In this document: positions 1 to 7,774 of the stretch, in pieces | Position numbering within the stretch: the stretch's first letter is position 1 | Layout of the letters: every line of letters starts with the position of its first letter | Source: Burkholderiales bacterium | GTDB taxonomy: Bacteria > Pseudomonadota > Gammaproteobacteria > Burkholderiales > UBA6910 | Length of the DNA: 64,000 nucleotides | Direction: 5' to 3' | NCBI GenBank assembly: GCA_026005015.1 | Contig: BPKG01000003.1 | Location: 62,001 to 126,000 of the forward strand | Notes under the pieces: generated by a model | The model's database searches: none | Told to the model about the DNA's origin: nothing | What the model saw: only the letters and a program-made list of their open reading frames with translations | Position numbers and translations under genes: made by a program

Positions 1-1109
1 GCCCCGCCGTCCTGCCGGTCCCGGTAGGCTTCGCCGCCATAGGTAAAGGTCACCTGGATTGCGCCGGGGAGCTTCACCCGCGAGCGGTTATCCAAACGCA
101 ATCCCAGCGTGTCCACGTCCCGCTTGAGAAGCTCTCCTCGGGGTCCCGTGCCCTGGTCGTCGAGCCGCAGTTCGTCTACTCGGAATTCGGTGCGGTAGAG
201 CACAAGGTCGAGGTCGATCCACGGATTGGCCGGGTTCTTGTACCCGTAGGCGAAGCGGAGGTTATCGGCTCGGATATCCTTCTCGACCAAGCCGCCGCTT
301 CCGGTTCCTTGCCCGTTGTTGGGCTCCTGGGCCTCGTTGCTAAACCGCTGGAACGACGCTTCGAAGCGTTGATGCCTGTCGAAGCGCCATCCGGCCTTCG
401 CCAGCCCGGCCACGATATCGTCGTCCGTGCGGTCCAGCTCGCTTCCGTCACCCAGCTTGATCGCACCAGAGGCTCGCCGGGTCACGCTCGCCAGCAAGTC
501 CAGGCCAGCGCCCGGCCGCCCATAGGCGATTACGGTCCCGAGCCTCTCCCGGTTGACGGACTGGTAACCGCCCGAGAGGGTCATTCCCACTTTTTCCCCA
601 GGCGCGAGCAAGTCCTCGGCCCGCACCGTGCGGAAAGCGATCACGCCGCCCATGCCGCCGCTACCGTAAAGGGAAGAGGCCGGACCGCGCAGCACTTCCA
701 CGTCCCGCACCAAGCTGGGATCGATAAAGAAGCGCCCGTCGTGGCCGGAATCGAAGTTTTGGCGCGCGCCGTCGAGGGTGATGATCACGTCGGGGCCGGA
801 AAATCCGCGGAGGCTGGGTACCTCCCCGGTACGCCGCGGCCCACCGGTGAACTCTACGTTGGGCACCCCTTTCAAAAGGTCGTCCGGCGTCGATGCCTGG
901 CGCGTCTTCAGCCCCTCTGGCTCAAGCACGGTCACCATGCCGGGATATTCGAACGGGTCGATGGGATTTCGCGTCGCGGTCACCGACACAGGCTCAAGCA
1001 CCGGCTCCAGCGCTTCGCCATCCTCCGCCCGCGCAGAACTCGCTCCCATCGTCTGGGAAAACGCCAGCGCCAAACCCAGGCCCACGTGAAGATACTTTCG
1101 GATCGCCAT
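1..1109 (-). CDS. TonB-dependent heme/hemoglobin-type outer membrane receptor (partial)
   Basis: Outer-membrane receptor that would import heme using TonB energy. The reading frame runs off the left edge, so only the N-terminal part (about 369 residues) is present. It begins with a signal peptide ending near ASSARAED, a TonB-box region (LEPVSVTATR) and a plug domain with the heme-receptor hallmark LRGFSGPDVIITLDGARQNF followed by SGHDGRFFIDPSLV and EVLRGPASSLYGSGGMGG. This pattern is typical of HmuR/PhuR/BhuR receptors. The ATG start is preceded by GAGGAGG at good spacing. A Fur box lies about 240 bases upstream and one tandem AGCCAGCC element lies in the leader. Family assignment is firm; heme as ligand is inferred from family resemblance. 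Confidence 0.9.
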   Translation of the reverse strand, partial: MAIRKYLHVGLGLALAFSQTMGASSARAEDGEALEPVLEPVSVTATRNPIDPFEYPGMVTVLEPEGLKTRQASTPDDLLKGVPNVEFTGGPRRTGEVPSLRGFSGPDVIITLDGARQNFDSGHDGRFFIDPSLVRDVEVLRGPASSLYGSGGMGGVIAFRTVRAEDLLAPGEKVGMTLSGGYQSVNRERLGTVIAYGRPGAGLDLLASVTRRASGAIKLGDGSELDRTDDDIVAGLAKAGWRFDRHQRFEASFQRFSNEAQEPNNGQGTGSGGLVEKDIRADNLRFAYGYKNPANPWIDLDLVLYRTEFRVDELRLDDQGTGPRGELLKRDVDTLGLRLDNRSRVKLPGAIQVTFTYGGEAYRDRQDGG

Positions 1110-1270
1110 GGCCACCTCCTCGATGGACAGGCCCGCGGGAGAAGCGGCGACCGGGAAAGTCCTCGACCGACAGGCGGGCCAGGAAACCAAGGGTCCGTCG
1201 AGGACACCGTTGACCGGAAGAGCCGCTGCGGGCAGACCTGCTCCACGCAGTGATTCCTGATTGAGCAACC

Positions 1271-1301
1271 GGCTGGCTGCCGCCGAAAGGGGTGGCTGGC
1301 T
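1271..1301 (-). promoter_or_regulatory. Tandem AGCCAGCC leader element, copy 1
   Basis: On the sense strand of the heme receptor transcript two perfect AGCCAGCC octamers (1294-1301 and 1271-1278) are separated by 15 bases. It lies between the Fur box and the receptor start, 160 bases before the ATG. The spacer hairpin is weak in this copy. Function unknown. Confidence 0.5.
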
Positions 1302-1348
1302 GTATGAACCACGGCGGACTACCGCAAAGCGCAGCGCCGAGTCCATGC

Positions 1349-1370
1349 AATAAATGATAATTATTACTGT
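1349..1370. promoter_or_regulatory. Fur box (heme receptor)
   Basis: The AT-rich palindrome around AAATGATAATTATTACT stands out in a GC-rich intergenic region and resembles the GATAATGATAATCATTATC consensus. It would repress the leftward receptor under iron sufficiency. Confidence 0.75.
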
Positions 1371-1488
1371 TTAGATTGGCAACCCCCGGCCCATATCGGG
1401 GCTTGGACCCCTGCTTGGAACGGCCAAGAGGGCGCCATCCGGCGCAGCTCACTCCTGGAAAAAGGCGCTTGCAATTCCAGACCGACAG

Positions 1489-1509
1489 AGTGATAATGAT
1501 TCGCAATTA
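1489..1509. promoter_or_regulatory. Fur box (bfd)
   Basis: GTGATAATGATTCGCAATT lies 12-30 bases before the bfd start and matches the left half of the Fur consensus well. It implies iron-responsive expression of bfd. Confidence 0.7.
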
Positions 1510-1520
1510 GGACAAGCGCC

Positions 1521-1718
1521 ATGTACGTCTGCGTTTGCAACGCCATCACCGATCGGGAAATCCGCCAGTGCGTGGAGCTGGGGGCGGCGTCCCTAGAGGA
1601 GCTGCAGGAAACCCTGGGGGCAGCCACTTGCTGCGGCCGGTGCACACGGACGGTGGAGGAGATCCTCCAGGAATGCACCCGCAGCGGCTGCCCGTATTTC
1701 GCTCCCGCCTCCTCTTGA
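1521..1718 (+). CDS. bfd: Bacterioferritin-associated ferredoxin
   Basis: A 65-residue [2Fe-2S] protein that docks on bacterioferritin and passes electrons to its hemes, so that stored ferric iron leaves as ferrous iron. The cluster ligands are visible: Cys4 and Cys6 in MYVCVCNA and Cys38 and Cys41 in TCCGRC. Length is normal for the family. A Fur box sits directly upstream and the bacterioferritin gene follows 142 bases downstream on the same strand, the usual bfd-bfr pairing. Iron-starvation induction is expected. Confidence 0.95.
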   Translation: MYVCVCNAITDREIRQCVELGAASLEELQETLGAATCCGRCTRTVEEILQECTRSGCPYFAPASS

Positions 1719-1860
1719 ACACCCGTTCCCGCTTTACCGATCCGAGGGCTCGGTGCTAGCCTAGAAAGTCAGCACGCGCCCCGGCGGGGCTGTGGCCGCT
1801 CGATTCCGCCCGCTTGCCCGTCGAGGGCTTTCAAGAACCTCAAAAATCGCGGAGGCTGCC

Positions 1861-2325
1861 ATGAAAGGCGATAACAAGGTCATCGAGCACCTCAACAAGG
1901 TCCTTTACAACGAGCTCACCGCCATCAACCAGTACTTCCTCCACGCCAAGATGTTCGAGAACTGGGGGTTGCACAAGCTCTATGAGCACGAACGCAACGA
2001 GTCCATCGACGAGATGAAGCACGCCGACAAGCTCATGGAGCGCATCCTGTTCCTGGAGGGGCTGCCCAACCTCCAGGACCTGGGCAAGCTCATGATCGGG
2101 GAAAACGTGCCGGAGGCCCTGAAATGCGACCTCCAACTGGAACGGGCCGCGCGGCCCGACCTGCAGGCGGCCATCGCCTACTGTGAGAGCGTGGGGGACT
2201 ACATCAGCCGGGAGCTGTTCGAAGACATCCTCGACTCCGAGGAAGAGCACATCGACTGGCTGGAGACCCAGCTCGAGCTGATCGACAAGCTCGGGCTGCA
2301 GAATTACCTGCAATCCCAGATGTAG
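1861..2325 (+). CDS. bfr: Bacterioferritin
   Basis: Iron-storage protein that assembles into a 24-subunit shell with a di-iron ferroxidase site in each subunit and heme between subunits. The 154-residue product begins [12 protein letters not shown]. Glu18, Glu51 and His54 form the first half of the ferroxidase site, Met52 is the heme ligand, and Glu94, Glu127 and His130 (in SEEEHIDW) complete the site. I chose this ATG because the longer frame starting at 1792 has no family match upstream of MKGDNK, and GGAGG lies just before the ATG. It follows bfd and is probably its storage partner. Confidence 0.97.
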   Translation: MKGDNKVIEHLNKVLYNELTAINQYFLHAKMFENWGLHKLYEHERNESIDEMKHADKLMERILFLEGLPNLQDLGKLMIGENVPEALKCDLQLERAARPDLQAAIAYCESVGDYISRELFEDILDSEEEHIDWLETQLELIDKLGLQNYLQSQM

Positions 2326-2459
2326 CCCGGCGCGCGGGCCCCGTCGGGCGGGGGTTCGCGTTCCCGCGAGCCAGCCCGCCCTCTCCGACGGGCCCGCTAG
2401 TTCCCGGCGTCGCGGCCGGCCTCCCGCCCGCCGGCGATTCAGCGATCGGAGGTACCCCC

Positions 2460-3005
2460 GTGAAGCTCGAAGGCTCTTGTCACTGCCGAGCCGTGACCTT
2501 CTCCCTCCAATCCCGCACGCCCTATCCCTACCTGCGCTGCTATTGCAGCATCTGTCGCAAGACCCAGGGCGGAGGCGGATACGCCATCAACATCATGGGT
2601 CTCACCGCCACTCTCCGCGTGCAGGGAAAGGGCAATCTAAAGGTCTATCGGGCGAAAGTCGAAGATCCGAAGCGCCCGGGGAAATTCGTCCGCAGCCCGG
2701 CGCGGCGCCATTTCTGCGCTGTCTGCGGCAGCGGTCTCTACGTCTGGGACCCGCGCTGGCCCCAGTGGGTCTATCCGTTTGCTTCGAGCATCGACACGCC
2801 GCTTCCCAAGCCACCCGAGCGAATACACATGATGCTGGATCATGCCGCGCCGTGGGTGGAGGTGCCGCGCCCAGGGCCGCGCAATCGCCATTTCGCGCAA
2901 TGGCCGGACGAGGCCATTATCGAGTGGCACCGCCGGCACGGGCTGTACGGAAAGTCGTCCTCTGCCTTTGGGCACGGCGGAGGTACCAGACGATCCAGCC
3001 GGTGA
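2460..3005 (+). CDS. GFA family protein (glutathione-dependent formaldehyde-activating enzyme-like)
   Basis: A 181-residue zinc protein of the GFA/CENP-V fold. The Cys pattern is intact: Cys7 and Cys9 in GSCHCRAV, Cys27, Cys29 and Cys32 in RCYCSICRK, and a later CAVCGSG pair. Family members bind two zincs and some act on glutathione adducts of aldehydes; the substrate here is unknown. The start is GTG preceded by GGAGGTA. The last 89 bases overlap the convergent PepSY gene. A second, broken copy of the C-terminal end of such a gene lies at 6744-6851. Confidence 0.85.
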   Translation: MKLEGSCHCRAVTFSLQSRTPYPYLRCYCSICRKTQGGGGYAINIMGLTATLRVQGKGNLKVYRAKVEDPKRPGKFVRSPARRHFCAVCGSGLYVWDPRWPQWVYPFASSIDTPLPKPPERIHMMLDHAAPWVEVPRPGPRNRHFAQWPDEAIIEWHRRHGLYGKSSSAFGHGGGTRRSSR

Positions 3006-4068
3006 CCCATAAAAAGAACGGTACCAGCCCGGAGACGAAGGCGATCAGCCGGCCGCCCGCGCCAGCGATGTCGCCGGTATGGGTGGGGAATATCCATGAA
3101 AACAAAACTCGGGTCGCAAGTGGCACGCTCCTCCAGTCGAGGATTTGAACGATCCGCCCTGTCGCCGCTTCCACCCGAACCAAAAGGCTCGCCCCGCCTC
3201 CGTATCTGAGACGTTCGTCGCCCGGCTGGAGCAGCCGCACCGTATAAAGCCCAGCGCCCGGGGAAGGCAACTGGATTCCCAGAACCTTCGCTTCGGCAAA
3301 CTCCTTCCGGATCATGGCTATTAACGCCTCGAGCGAAATCTGGCGGCCCGCCATGTTGACCTGCGGTGCTCGCGGTGGCCGTGGCACGTCCAATGCTCTT
3401 ATGACGATTCCGCGGGTGTATTCGGGGAAAACCAGCACTATGCCGGTAAGGGCGATCAGAAACAGAGGGGCGACGAAAACGGTGCCGAGCACCCGGTGCA
3501 GGTCGCCATGGAAAATGCTCCTGCCCTTGCCGGCGCGGATCCGCAGTCCCTGGCCCAGGCGCTGCCAGCCGGGCCACCACAGCACCACGCCCGTCGCGCA
3601 CAAAACCAGCAGCACGATTCCCACCGACCCCACCACCTGCTCTCCCCACCGGTGCTCTCCCGTGAGCCAGTTGGCATGGAGATGAAACAGAAAACCGGTC
3701 ACCGTCTTTTCCGGGTCGAACGAGGCCAGGACTTCACCCGTGTAGGGATTCACGTGAACCCGCCACCAGGGCGCCTCTTCCCGGCCGAAATCCTTCATGA
3801 CCACTTTCAAAGGCTCGTGCGGCGCCTGGGGCAAATCCACGGACACGAAGCGGGGAGGAGCACCGGGATAAGCCGCAACCGCGGGTGGAACCAGGGCGTC
3901 GAGGGACTGGCGTCGCTCCCCAACCGAGAACTCGTACCACTCGGGGTGAAGTATGCGCTCCATTTCCGGTCGATACACCACGGCGCTGCCCGTCAGCCCG
4001 ACGAAAGCGACCGCCAGGCCGAGCACCAGCCCAGCGTAAAGGTGCAGCCGGTACAGAAATCGGCGCAT
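2917..4068 (-). CDS. PepSY-associated TM helix protein (PiuB-like)
   Basis: Inner-membrane protein of about 383 residues from the PepSY_TM family, often encoded beside siderophore receptors and proposed to be a ferric-siderophore reductase. It has an N-terminal membrane helix (LHLYAGLVLGLAVAFVGLTG), a PepSY segment (VHVNPYTGEVLASF), His-containing helices (HLHANWLTGEHRWG, GDLHRVLGTV) and a C-terminal helix pair. The ATG lies two bases after the stop of the receptor gene upstream, so translation is probably coupled. Gene pair and orientation support an iron-uptake role; the reductase role is inferred from the family. Confidence 0.85.
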   Translation of the reverse strand: MRRFLYRLHLYAGLVLGLAVAFVGLTGSAVVYRPEMERILHPEWYEFSVGERRQSLDALVPPAVAAYPGAPPRFVSVDLPQAPHEPLKVVMKDFGREEAPWWRVHVNPYTGEVLASFDPEKTVTGFLFHLHANWLTGEHRWGEQVVGSVGIVLLVLCATGVVLWWPGWQRLGQGLRIRAGKGRSIFHGDLHRVLGTVFVAPLFLIALTGIVLVFPEYTRGIVIRALDVPRPPRAPQVNMAGRQISLEALIAMIRKEFAEAKVLGIQLPSPGAGLYTVRLLQPGDERLRYGGGASLLVRVEAATGRIVQILDWRSVPLATRVLFSWIFPTHTGDIAGAGGRLIAFVSGLVPFFLWVTGWIVWYLRRAQRQRTTFRTARAGGATR

Positions 4069-4070
4069 CG

Positions 4071-6239
4071 CTACAGTCTTAACTCGACGGTAGCGAGGAA
4101 GGTGCGCGGCGCGTCGGGCCTGAAAAACCCCGAACGAGTGGGGTTCAACAGGATGTCCCGGTCGGCCAGGTTGTAAACGTTGAGCCGGGCCGTCCAGTGG
4201 CGACTCTTGTAGAAAATCGCCGCGTCCAGGCGTGCGAAAGCGGGCACCTGGAACGTATTGTTGAGATCGCCTTGCCGCTCGCTCAGGTACTGGAGCCCCA
4301 GCCCGAAGCCGAGGCCGCGCCACGGCCCTTGCGGGTGTTCGTAACTCGCCCAGAGGCTCGCCGCATGGCGCGGCACGCCAGGCAGCGTCTTGCCCGCGGG
4401 CACGCTGTTGTCCCGGATCACCTCCGCTTCGGTGTAGGCGTAGCCGCCGATCAACTTCCATCCAGGCGCCAGCTCCCCGGCCACGTCGAATTCGAAACCC
4501 TGGCTGCGCTGCTCGCCGACCGCTATCTGGAACCCCGGATGGTCCAGATCCCGAGTTCCCACGTTGGTCCGGTCGATCCGATACACGGCAGCCGTGGTGG
4601 AAAGGGCGTTTTCCCGCCAGAGAATCTTCACTCCGGCCTCGTGAAGGATGCCGCGCTGGGGTTCCAGGGGCTGGCCATCGAAGCGCAAGGGAAAACCGTT
4701 CGGCACCTGAAAAGAGCGGTCGTAGGCCAAATACCCGCTCACGGCTTTCGTCGGTTGATAGACCAGGCCTGCCCGGGGGCTGAAGCGCTCGAAGGTGCGG
4801 GTCGGAAGCGCTCGAGGGTTGCCGGGCAGAGGTCCCTGCTTGAAGCGGTCGTAGCGCAAGCCCAGGGCCAGTTTCCAGCGAGGAGCGAGGGAAATGACGT
4901 CGTGGGCAAACGCCCCCAGCAGATCCTGCTTGAGCGTCTGGCGGAAGACGAAAAAGCTGCCCGTCGCCCCGGTGTTGCCGTAGACGGGTTCGAAAATGTC
5001 GATCGGGTTGGCAGGGGCGGAGCTAAAGCGGGAATCGGTCTCCCGCTGGCCGGCGTCTACCCCGAGCGTCACATGGTGATCCTTTCCGGCAAGAGATAGT
5101 TTTTTTGCTACCTCCACCTGCCCCATCACGTCGTCGGAGCGAAACCCGGACACGATGATGGATCGGTTGAGGGTGCGGCCATCCGCCTGCAAAGAGGCCC
5201 CCGGGTGAAAAACTCATCGTTTTCGATGGTTGCCCGAAGCAGAGCCCCCTTGAAGGACCACTCCCCCATGTCCCGCTCGAAAAGAAGCCTTCCCTCCCGG
5301 ACGTCCGAGCGGAGGAAATCGGTGGAGGGCTCGCCGAGGAAGCGGCTCAAGGGCAGCCCCTGGCACCACGCCGTTGCCCTGGCGCGGAACGCCCACGTCC
5401 GGGGTCTCTTCCACGGTCACGAATTCGCCCAGAACCGTCAAAGTCGTGTGGGCATCGGGGCGCCACGCCAGGGCGGGCGCGGCCATTTTCCGCCGGGACT
5501 TCACCAGGTCACGGAAGCTTCCCGCATCTTCCAAGCCGGCGTTGAGCCGCGCCGCGACCCCTCCCTCCGGAGATAAAGCACCCCCGAGATCGACGGTGGC
5601 ACGATACAGGTCGAAACTGCCCGCGTTCAGCGTCACCGCCGCTACGGGCGCGGGAAGCGGGCGCTTGGTGACGATGTTGACGATGCCGCCAGCGTTGCTG
5701 CGCCCGAACAGCACCGAAGCGGGCCCTTTAAGCACTTCCACTCGCTCCACGTTGTAGGTGTCCTGATCCGCCCGGTTGAGGTCACCCTCGGTGAATTCCG
5801 TCCGGCGAAACCCATCCCGCAGGGTCGTCAGGCCGAAGCCGCGGCTCGAGAAGGTGGTCCCCTCCCCGCCATCCACAAACACGACGCCCGAGACGTTCCC
5901 GACCGCCCGATCGAGCCGCAAGGCCTGCTGCTCTTCGATGACGGCGCGGGGGATTACCTTGACGGACGCGGGCAGATCTTGCAGAGGGACCGGGGACCGG
6001 GTCACCCCGGGAGCGTGATCGACGGTGAAGCGCTCCGGTCCCGGTGCTTTGACCGTCACTTCCTCCAGCATTGCCTCCCCTTCGCCCGGATTGGGCTGGG
6101 CAACTTCCGCGGCCTGGGCGGCCGCGGAACCTGGCCAAAAGGCCAGGGCGAGGCTGAGAACAAGTGGCGCCCGGCTTCCAGCGATAGCCCTGGGCGGCGG
6201 ATAGCCCTGGGCGGCGCATGCAAGTGCAATGGATACCAT
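4071..6239 (-). pseudogene. TonB-dependent siderophore receptor, two compensating frameshifts
   Basis: Ferric-siderophore receptor of about 720 residues if repaired. The N-terminal frame has a signal peptide, TonB box (LEEVTVKAP) and plug motifs (YNVERVEVLKGPASVLFGRS, GGIVNIVTKR). Near 5358 the reading must lose one G from a GGGG run, and near 5205 it must regain one G at a GGGGG run; the 50-residue middle piece (SRFLGEPSTDFLRSDV) is in a different frame, after which the original frame resumes to the C-terminal FFRPDAPRTFLATVELRL. The two indels cancel, but stops occur between them, so as written the gene does not make a full protein. A GGAGGAGG ribosome site, an AGCCAGCC element and a Fur box precede it; PepSY follows. 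Confidence 0.85.
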
Positions 6240-6271
6240 CGGCCCTCCTCCAAAACGCCTCGTGGCCCATG

Positions 6272-6305
6272 AGCTGGCTACTCGGCGGAGAGCCTTTGGC
6301 TGGCA
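6272..6305 (-). promoter_or_regulatory. Tandem AGCCAGCC leader element, copy 2
   Basis: Sense-strand copies TGCCAGCC (6298-6305) and AGCCAGCT (6272-6279), each one base off the consensus, flank a GGC-TCTCC-GCC mini-hairpin. The element ends 32 bases before the receptor ATG. Confidence 0.45.
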
Positions 6306-6320
6306 GAACCCCTAAAACGG

Positions 6321-6342
6321 AGTAAGAATTATTCTCAATATC
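6321..6342. promoter_or_regulatory. Fur box (siderophore receptor 4071-6239)
   Basis: AGTAAGAATTATTCTCAAT is a Fur-like palindrome directly upstream of the AGCCAGCC element and about 85 bases before the receptor start. Confidence 0.7.
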
Positions 6343-6344
6343 CA

Positions 6345-6743
6345 CGTCCAAGTCAACAGATCTGTACTCCTAGGGGCTGGCGCACGGGCGCGGCTGCGGG
6401 CCGGGCCAATGCCATAGTCCCTCGGGTGCCCTCCAGAAAAAACGGGGTCTCGCCGCACTGCCACGGCAGGCAGACGAGCTGGGGATTTATGCTGGCAACG
6501 AGAGGCTTGCCGATGCAATAACCTTACATCTCGCCCCATTCCAGGCATTGCAGGTACTCGAGCTGGGCCTGTTTTCGACCCCTTCTGCGGCTGCCTTGTG
6601 ACGCAGGCTGCGGACCATGCGATGGTCGCCCAGGCGATCGCCATGCCTTTCGCATCTTCCGGAATGTCCAGGACTTCGTCCTCGAAGCGTCCGATTTTCG
6701 TCTCAAACTGGACGCCGAAGGTAGGCAGAATCGTCCCCAGTAA
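6345..6743. other. Intergenic stretch without an assignable gene
   Basis: About 400 bases between the Fur box and the GFA remnant. Short open frames exist on both strands but none has a ribosome binding site with a recognisable product. It probably holds decayed sequence continuous with the remnant that follows. Confidence 0.4.
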
Positions 6744-6851
6744 GGGCCGCGCGATCGGCGTTTACCCGAATGGCCGAGCGAAGCCATCATCAAGCGGGAT
6801 CGCCAGCGCGGACTGTACGAAAACCATTTTCGAACTAAGTCATTTGACTAA
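6744..6851 (+). pseudogene. Remnant of a GFA family gene (C-terminal end)
   Basis: The plus-strand frame reads GPRDRRLPEWPSEAIIKRDR followed by QRGLYEN and a stop. It lines up closely with the C-terminal part of the intact GFA gene at 2460 (GPRNRHFAQWPDEAIIEWHR, RHGLYG). A stop codon precedes it in frame and the zinc-binding N-terminal part is absent, so only the tail of a second copy survives. Confidence 0.55.
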
Positions 6852-6894
6852 GTCAGAGTAGTCTTCTAGACTACTTCATCGAGTTTACGTAAAC
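6834..6894. promoter_or_regulatory. Likely operator region of the toxin-antitoxin pair at 6903
   Basis: Three repeat features are stacked before the antitoxin: direct repeats ACTAAGTCA at 6834-6842 and 6847-6855, a palindrome AGTAGTC-TTCTA-GACTACT at 6857-6875, and GTTTACGTAAAC at 6883-6894. Phd/YefM-type antitoxins usually bind such repeats to autorepress. Confidence 0.5.
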
Positions 6895-6902
6895 GGGCAA
6901 CC

Positions 6903-7190
6903 ATGACGGTCGTCAACGTTCACCAAGCCAAGACCCACCTTTCCCGCTTGCTTGAGGCCGTCGCCGCCGGCGAGGAGGTGATCATCGCCAAGGCAGGCAA
7001 GCCCGTGGCGCGTCTGGCGCCGATCGAGAAGCCGTCACGCAAGCCCGGCGCCTTGAAGGGCACCTTCGTGCTCACGGAGGGGTTCTTCGAACCGATGCCG
7101 GAAGACTGGCTGCTGGAGCTGGAAGAGGGACATTCAAGCGATCCGCTGCGCGTGAAACAAAAGGTCCGTCGCAAACAAAAGCGGCGATGA
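6903..7190 (+). CDS. Phd/YefM-type antitoxin
   Basis: A 95-residue antitoxin. Residues 1-45 form the Phd/YefM DNA-binding fold (NVHQAKTHLSRLLEAVAAGE, IIAKAGKPVARLAP), and the C-terminal half, with a Lys/Arg-rich end, would wrap and block the partner toxin. Its stop overlaps the toxin start by four bases (ATGA), typical of coupled toxin-antitoxin operons. Autoregulation through the upstream repeats is likely. Confidence 0.9.
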   Translation: MTVVNVHQAKTHLSRLLEAVAAGEEVIIAKAGKPVARLAPIEKPSRKPGALKGTFVLTEGFFEPMPEDWLLELEEGHSSDPLRVKQKVRRKQKRR

Positions 7191-7573
7191 ACGTGCTTCT
7201 GGACACCCATGCGTTGATCTGGTGGGCGGAGGGGGATCCCAGACTCTCCGCGCGGGCGGCGGCAGCCATTGAGGATTCGAACGCCCGGGTCGCTTTCAGC
7301 GCCGCCAGTGTATGGGAGATGGCGACGAAAATCCGCTTGGGTAAGCTCAGGATGAACCGTGATCTGGGCAGCGTCGTGCACGAGCTCATCCGCACTTTTC
7401 GCTTCGAACCGCTTGCCGTTTCCGTCGAGCACGGGCGCGTTGCGGGTGAGCTCCCGGGACCCCACAGAGACCCCTTTGACCGCATGCTGATCGCCCAGGC
7501 CCGGCTGGAAAATCTCGCGATCGTCACCAACGACCCCGTGTTCAGGCAATATCGGGTCAAAGTTTTGTGGTAG
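7187..7573 (+). CDS. vapC: PIN-domain toxin (VapC-like ribonuclease)
   Basis: A 128-residue PIN ribonuclease that would cleave RNA when freed from its antitoxin. The acidic catalytic residues are visible: Asp6 in LLDTHALIWW, the Glu in SVWEMATK, and the pair of Asp in HRDPFDRMLIAQA and VTNDPVF. The gene overlaps the antitoxin stop by four bases. The pair lies between two receptor loci. Confidence 0.92.
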   Translation: MNVLLDTHALIWWAEGDPRLSARAAAAIEDSNARVAFSAASVWEMATKIRLGKLRMNRDLGSVVHELIRTFRFEPLAVSVEHGRVAGELPGPHRDPFDRMLIAQARLENLAIVTNDPVFRQYRVKVLW

Positions 7574-7662
7574 CGGCGCGGCCCGGTATTTCCACGGCGG
7601 CCTTTAGCGAGCGTCCTCTAAATGCTTGACGCTCGGCCCTCTCTCCTTCCCCCTCCTCTTCC

Positions 7663-7718
7663 TTCTCCCCCAATGGGAGAAAAGGATGTCCAGTCCCTCT
7701 ATCCCTCCGGGAGAGAGG
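7663..7718. terminator. Two inverted repeats in a pyrimidine-rich gap
   Basis: TTCTCCC/GGGAGAA (7663-7681) and CCTCTATCCC/GGGAGAGAGG (7696-7718, one mismatch) could form hairpins between the converging toxin and receptor genes. No clear U-run follows, so a terminator role is only suggested. Confidence 0.35.
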
Positions 7719-7774
7719 AGGCTGCGGTAAACGATTTGCTAACCATTTACCGGAAGCTCAATAACGCCCTCCCC

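Noticed and set aside
6598-6861. 87-residue open frame on the plus strand
   Set aside because: Its frame differs from the frame that shows GFA similarity and has no ribosome binding site.
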